A stretch of 64,000 nucleotides of DNA from Lichenicola sp964247725. GTDB lineage: Bacteria > Pseudomonadota > Alphaproteobacteria > Acetobacterales > Acetobacteraceae. The stretch spans positions 36,370 to 100,369 of the forward strand of contig CAXTVM010000009.1 in assembly GCA_964247725.1 (NCBI GenBank), written 5' to 3'. This document shows, in pieces, positions 60,217 to 64,000 of this stretch. How positions within the stretch are numbered: position 1 is the stretch's first letter; each line of letters starts with the position of its first letter. The notes below the pieces were generated by a model that ran no database searches, was not told the origin of the DNA, and saw only the letters and a program-made list of their open reading frames with translations. The translations under genes were made by a program, and so were the position numbers.

Positions 60217-61047
60217 TTACTTGCCGGTCTTGCGGCGACGGATGATCAGGCTGTCGGTGCGCTTGTTGACGCGCGTCTTGTAGCCTTTGGTCGGCTTGCC
60301 CCACGGCGTCACCGGATGGCGGCCGCCCGAGGTGCGGCCCTCGCCGCCGCCGTGCGGATGGTCGACCGGGTTCATCACCACGCCGCGATTGTGCGGCCGG
60401 CGGCCCATCCAGCGCGCGCGGCCGGCCTTGCCGATGCTCTGGTTCATGTTGTCGGGATTGGACACCGCCCCCACCGTCGCCATGCACTCGCCGCGCACCA
60501 CGCGGACCTCGCCCGACTGCAGCTTCAGCTGCGCATAGCCGCTGTCCTTGCCGACCAGCTGCGCGTAGGTGCCGGCCGAGCGCGACATCTTGCCGCCGGC
60601 CCCCTGCTTCAGCTCGATGTTGTGCACGATGGTGCCGACCGGGATCGCGGCCAGCGGCATCGCGTTGCCCGGCTTGATGTCGACCCGGGCGCCGGCCACG
60701 ACCTGGTCGCCGGCCCGCACCCGCTGCGGCGCCAGGATGTAGGACAGCTCCCCGTCCGCATACTTCACGAGCGCTATGAAGGCGGTGCGGTTGGGGTCGT
60801 ACTCCAGCCGCTCGACGGTGCCGACCACGTCGAACTTGCGCCGCTTGAAGTCGACGTGGCGATAGGTCTGCTTGTGTCCGCCGCCGCGGAAGAACGAGGT
60901 GGTGCGGCCGTGGTTGTTGCGGCCGCCGCTCTTGTTCTTGCCCTCGGTCAGCGTCTTGACCGGCTTGCCCTTCCACAGCTCGGAGCGGTCGATCAGGACC
61001 GTGCCTCGCAGCGACGCCGTGACCGGCTTAAAATGCCTCAGTGCCAT
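60217..61047 (-). CDS. rplB: 50S ribosomal protein L2
   Basis: 276 residues: MALRHFKPVTASLRGTVLID, KQTYRHVDFKRRKFDVVGTV, the SH3-like middle, and the peptidyl-transferase-proximal MNPVDHPHGGGEGRTSGGRH with the essential His. Length is standard (E. coli 273). Confidence 0.98.
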   Translation of the reverse strand: MALRHFKPVTASLRGTVLIDRSELWKGKPVKTLTEGKNKSGGRNNHGRTTSFFRGGGHKQTYRHVDFKRRKFDVVGTVERLEYDPNRTAFIALVKYADGELSYILAPQRVRAGDQVVAGARVDIKPGNAMPLAAIPVGTIVHNIELKQGAGGKMSRSAGTYAQLVGKDSGYAQLKLQSGEVRVVRGECMATVGAVSNPDNMNQSIGKAGRARWMGRRPHNRGVVMNPVDHPHGGGEGRTSGGRHPVTPWGKPTKGYKTRVNKRTDSLIIRRRKTGK

Positions 61048-61063
61048 CGGACCCTACCCCGCG

Positions 61064-61399
61064 CTACGCCAGCCGCGCGGAGAGGTCGATCGACTGACCC
61101 TCCGCCAGCTGCACGAACGCCTTCTTCACGTCGGAACGGACGCCGGGACGGCCACGGAAGCGCTTGGTCTTGCCCTTCTGCACCAGCGTGTTCACGCCCA
61201 GCACCTTCACGCCGAACAGCCCTTCGACCGCCGCCTTGATCTGCAGCTTGTTGGCATCGATCGCGACCCGGAACACCACCTGGTTGCGCTCGGACAGCGC
61301 CGTCGCCTTCTCGGTGATCACCGGGGCACGCACGATGTCGTACATCGCCTCCCGCGACATGTTTGCCGCCGCGCGGCGGATGGCCAGGATGTCGGTCAT
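61064..61399 (-). CDS. rplW: 50S ribosomal protein L23
   Basis: 111 residues from the ATG at 61399; the L23 core begins at MYDIVRAPVITEKATALSER, so the start may instead be the internal MSREAM. VAIDANKLQIKAAVEGLFGV and KTKRFRGRPGVRSDVKKAFV are conserved. Docking site for trigger factor. ATGA overlap with rplD. Confidence 0.96.
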   Translation of the reverse strand: MTDILAIRRAAANMSREAMYDIVRAPVITEKATALSERNQVVFRVAIDANKLQIKAAVEGLFGVKVLGVNTLVQKGKTKRFRGRPGVRSDVKKAFVQLAEGQSIDLSARLA

Positions 61400-62022
61400 G
61401 CCGTGCGCTCCAGGAGGCGAGTCCGCAGGCCCTCGACCCCGGCCCGGGTGATCGCCAGCACGTCGTGGTTGAGGATGTCGTAGACGTTGGCGCCGACCGA
61501 CGGCAGCACGTCGATCCGCGGCAGGTTGCGCGCCGCGCGCAGGAAGCCCTCGTCGACCACGCCGTCGACGATCAGCGCCGAGCTCCAGCCCAGCACGGCC
61601 AGGCGCCGCGCCAGCTCGGCCGTCTTCGCGTTGCCGGTCGCGGCGTCGAGCACCACCAGCTTGCCGTCGGCCAGCTTCTGCGACAGCGCCGAGATCAGGC
61701 CCAGGCGGCGCACCTTCTTCGGCAGGTCGAAGGCGTGGCTGCGCACCACCGGCCCGTGCACCGCGCCGCCGGTGCGGAACTGCGGCGCCCGCAGCGAGCC
61801 CTGGCGGGCGTTGCCGGTGCCCTTCTGCTTGTAGGGCTTGCGGGTGGTCCCGGAGACCTCGCCCATGCCCTTCACCTTGTGGGTGCCGGCACGGCGCTTG
61901 GCCAGCTGCCACTGCACCACGCGCGCCATGATGTCGCGGCGCGGCTCGGCGCCGAAGATCTCGTCCGGCAGGCTGGCGGAGCCGGCGCTGCCGTTGTCGA
62001 GGGTCCTGATGTCGACGTCCAT
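61396..62022 (-). CDS. rplD: 50S ribosomal protein L4
   Basis: 208 residues from the ATG at 62022 (MDVDIRTLDNGSAGSASLPD). The tunnel loop is clear (KVKGMGEVSGTTRKPYKQKG; GNARQGSLRAPQFRTGGAVH), and the C-terminal Rossmann-like part ends GLRTRLLERTA. An upstream in-frame extension lies in rplC. Confidence 0.97.
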   Translation of the reverse strand: MDVDIRTLDNGSAGSASLPDEIFGAEPRRDIMARVVQWQLAKRRAGTHKVKGMGEVSGTTRKPYKQKGTGNARQGSLRAPQFRTGGAVHGPVVRSHAFDLPKKVRRLGLISALSQKLADGKLVVLDAATGNAKTAELARRLAVLGWSSALIVDGVVDEGFLRAARNLPRIDVLPSVGANVYDILNHDVLAITRAGVEGLRTRLLERTA

Positions 62023-62026
62023 GACC

Positions 62027-62752
62027 TCACTCCCCTGCCGGCTCTGGGGCCGGCCCTGGCGCCGGCTCCGGCGTCGCCGCCTGGGCCAGCCCGGCCGGAT
62101 ACGGCGCATCGGCGTGACGCGGCCGCTTGACCGCATCGCGCACGGTGACGAACCCGTTGGCGCCGCCCGGCACCGCGCCGCGGATCATCAGCAGGTTCCG
62201 CTCGACGTCGACCAGCGCCACCTCGAGGTTCAGCGTGGTCACCCGCTCCGAACCCAGGTGGCCCGGCATCTTCTTGTTCTTGAAGGTCCTGCCGGGGTCC
62301 TGCCGGTTGCCGGTGGAGCCCAGCGAGCGGTGGCTGACGGAAACGCCGTGCGAGGCCTCGAGACCGCGGAAGTTCCAGCGCTTCATGCCGCCGGCAAATC
62401 CCTTGCCCTTGCTGGTGCCGGTCACGTCCACCTTCTGGCCAACCACGAAATGCGCGGCGGAGAGGACCGCGCCGGGCTCCAGCATGGCGTCGGCGGCGAC
62501 CCGGAACTCCACCAGCCGGCGGCGCGGCTCCACCTTCAGCTTGGCGAAGTGGCCGCGGTTCGGCTTCGAGACGTTCTTCACCTTCATGGTGCCGATGCCG
62601 AGCTGAACGGCGCTGTAGCCGTCGCGCTCGGGCGTGCGGGCCTCCGTCACCTGCAGCGTGTCGAGGTACAGCACGGTGACCGGCACGTGGGTCCCGTCCT
62701 CCTTGAAGATCCGGGACATGCCCAGCTTCTTCGCGATCAATCCGGTGCGCAT
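62027..62752 (-). CDS. rplC: 50S ribosomal protein L3
   Basis: 241 residues from the ATG at 62752 (MRTGLIAKKLGMSRIFKEDG). Conserved DVTGTSKGKGFAGGMKRWNF and GNRQDPGRTFKNKKMPGHLG. The last 25 residues are a Pro/Ala/Glu-rich tail beyond the usual L3 end. Early assembly protein near the peptidyl-transferase centre. Confidence 0.97.
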   Translation of the reverse strand: MRTGLIAKKLGMSRIFKEDGTHVPVTVLYLDTLQVTEARTPERDGYSAVQLGIGTMKVKNVSKPNRGHFAKLKVEPRRRLVEFRVAADAMLEPGAVLSAAHFVVGQKVDVTGTSKGKGFAGGMKRWNFRGLEASHGVSVSHRSLGSTGNRQDPGRTFKNKKMPGHLGSERVTTLNLEVALVDVERNLLMIRGAVPGGANGFVTVRDAVKRPRHADAPYPAGLAQAATPEPAPGPAPEPAGE

Positions 62753-62762
62753 CGTCCAGGCC

Positions 62763-63071
62763 TTACAGCTTGATCTCGACATCCACGCCGGCGGCGAGGT
62801 CGAGCTTCATGAGGGCGTCCACGGTCTGCGGGGTCGGCTCGACGATGTCGAGCAGACGGCGATGGGTTCGGATCTCGAACTGCTCGCGGCTCTTCTTGTC
62901 GACGTGCGGCGAGCGGTTCACGGTGAACTTCTCGATGTGCGTCGGCAGCGGGATCGGACCCCGAACCCGCGCACCCGTCCGCTTCGCCGTGTTCACGATC
63001 TCCTTGGTGCTGTTGTCCAGCACGCGGTGGTCGTACGCCTTGAGGCGGATGCGGATGTTCTGGTTGTCCAT
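62763..63071 (-). CDS. rpsJ: 30S ribosomal protein S10
   Basis: 102 residues from the ATG at 63071 (MDNQNIRIRLKAYDHRVLDN). GPIPLPTHIEKFTVNRSPHV and SREQFEIRTHRRLLDI are universal; also known as NusE in antitermination. First gene of the S10 group, 43 bases after tuf. Confidence 0.98.
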   Translation of the reverse strand: MDNQNIRIRLKAYDHRVLDNSTKEIVNTAKRTGARVRGPIPLPTHIEKFTVNRSPHVDKKSREQFEIRTHRRLLDIVEPTPQTVDALMKLDLAAGVDVEIKL

Positions 63072-63114
63072 GGTGACTTCAGTCCAACTTCGGTTCGGGG
63101 CCGCCGCGTCGGGG

Positions 63115-64000
<886 letters not shown>

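Overview
The window is a chromosome segment from a very GC-rich alphaproteobacterium. The CcrM-type DNA methyltransferase, the arrangement of the ribosomal operon, the MoxR/DUF58/DUF4159 operon and the DUF1285-CCA pair fit Rhodospirillales, most likely Acetobacteraceae. This placement comes from gene content and my knowledge of the families, not from a database search. I found no rRNA, tRNA, CRISPR array or transposase.

Layout. 1-4.25 kb (minus): the 5' part of an ABC exporter gene cut by the window edge, a secreted nucleoside hydrolase, a CCA-type tRNA nucleotidyltransferase and a DUF1285 gene. 4.3-11.5 kb (plus): four genes (MoxR ATPase, DUF58, BatA/DUF4159, VWA/amidotransferase-like membrane protein), each joined to the next by a GTGA stop/start overlap. 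11.6-13.9 kb (plus): TspO with an unusual loop insertion, an exported ankyrin-like protein and an EamA/RhtA exporter. 14.0-18.3 kb: a divergent SDR/AraC pair in which both genes look frame-damaged, then ccrM, rnhB and a CsbD-like protein. 19.0-28.7 kb (plus): a complete MdtABC-type RND tripartite efflux operon with a NodT-type outer-membrane factor. 28.8-30.5 kb: small stress-type membrane proteins and a zinc peptidase.

30.6-38.9 kb looks like an accessory island: a polytopic membrane protein, a TPR-sulfotransferase, a 910-residue DUF4214-repeat protein ending in a CdiA-type nuclease toxin domain, its probable immunity gene five bases downstream, and a DUF2142 membrane protein. The toxin/immunity pair is the most interesting find. 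The nuclease domain is one known from contact-dependent inhibition proteins, but here it sits on a DUF4214 repeat scaffold, with no two-partner-secretion domain and no CdiB gene nearby. 38.9-42.2 kb (minus): a VTT-domain membrane protein, a GT2 glycosyltransferase, a DEDD exonuclease and an SPFH protein. 42.2-45.1 kb is a decayed tandem duplication: an unknown exported protein X and a convergent unknown protein Y, each present as one intact and one broken copy, with an SPFH gene fragment at the junction. 45.2-48.6 kb: a large transglutaminase/DUF2126 protein.

48.7-64 kb (minus) is the S10-spc-alpha ribosomal operon in the usual order, from tuf (cut by the window end) to rplQ, including secY, adk and rpoA. 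A dispersed GC-rich palindromic repeat occurs six times, each time within about 20 bases of a stop codon. One copy sits inside the ribosomal operon between rplO and secY.
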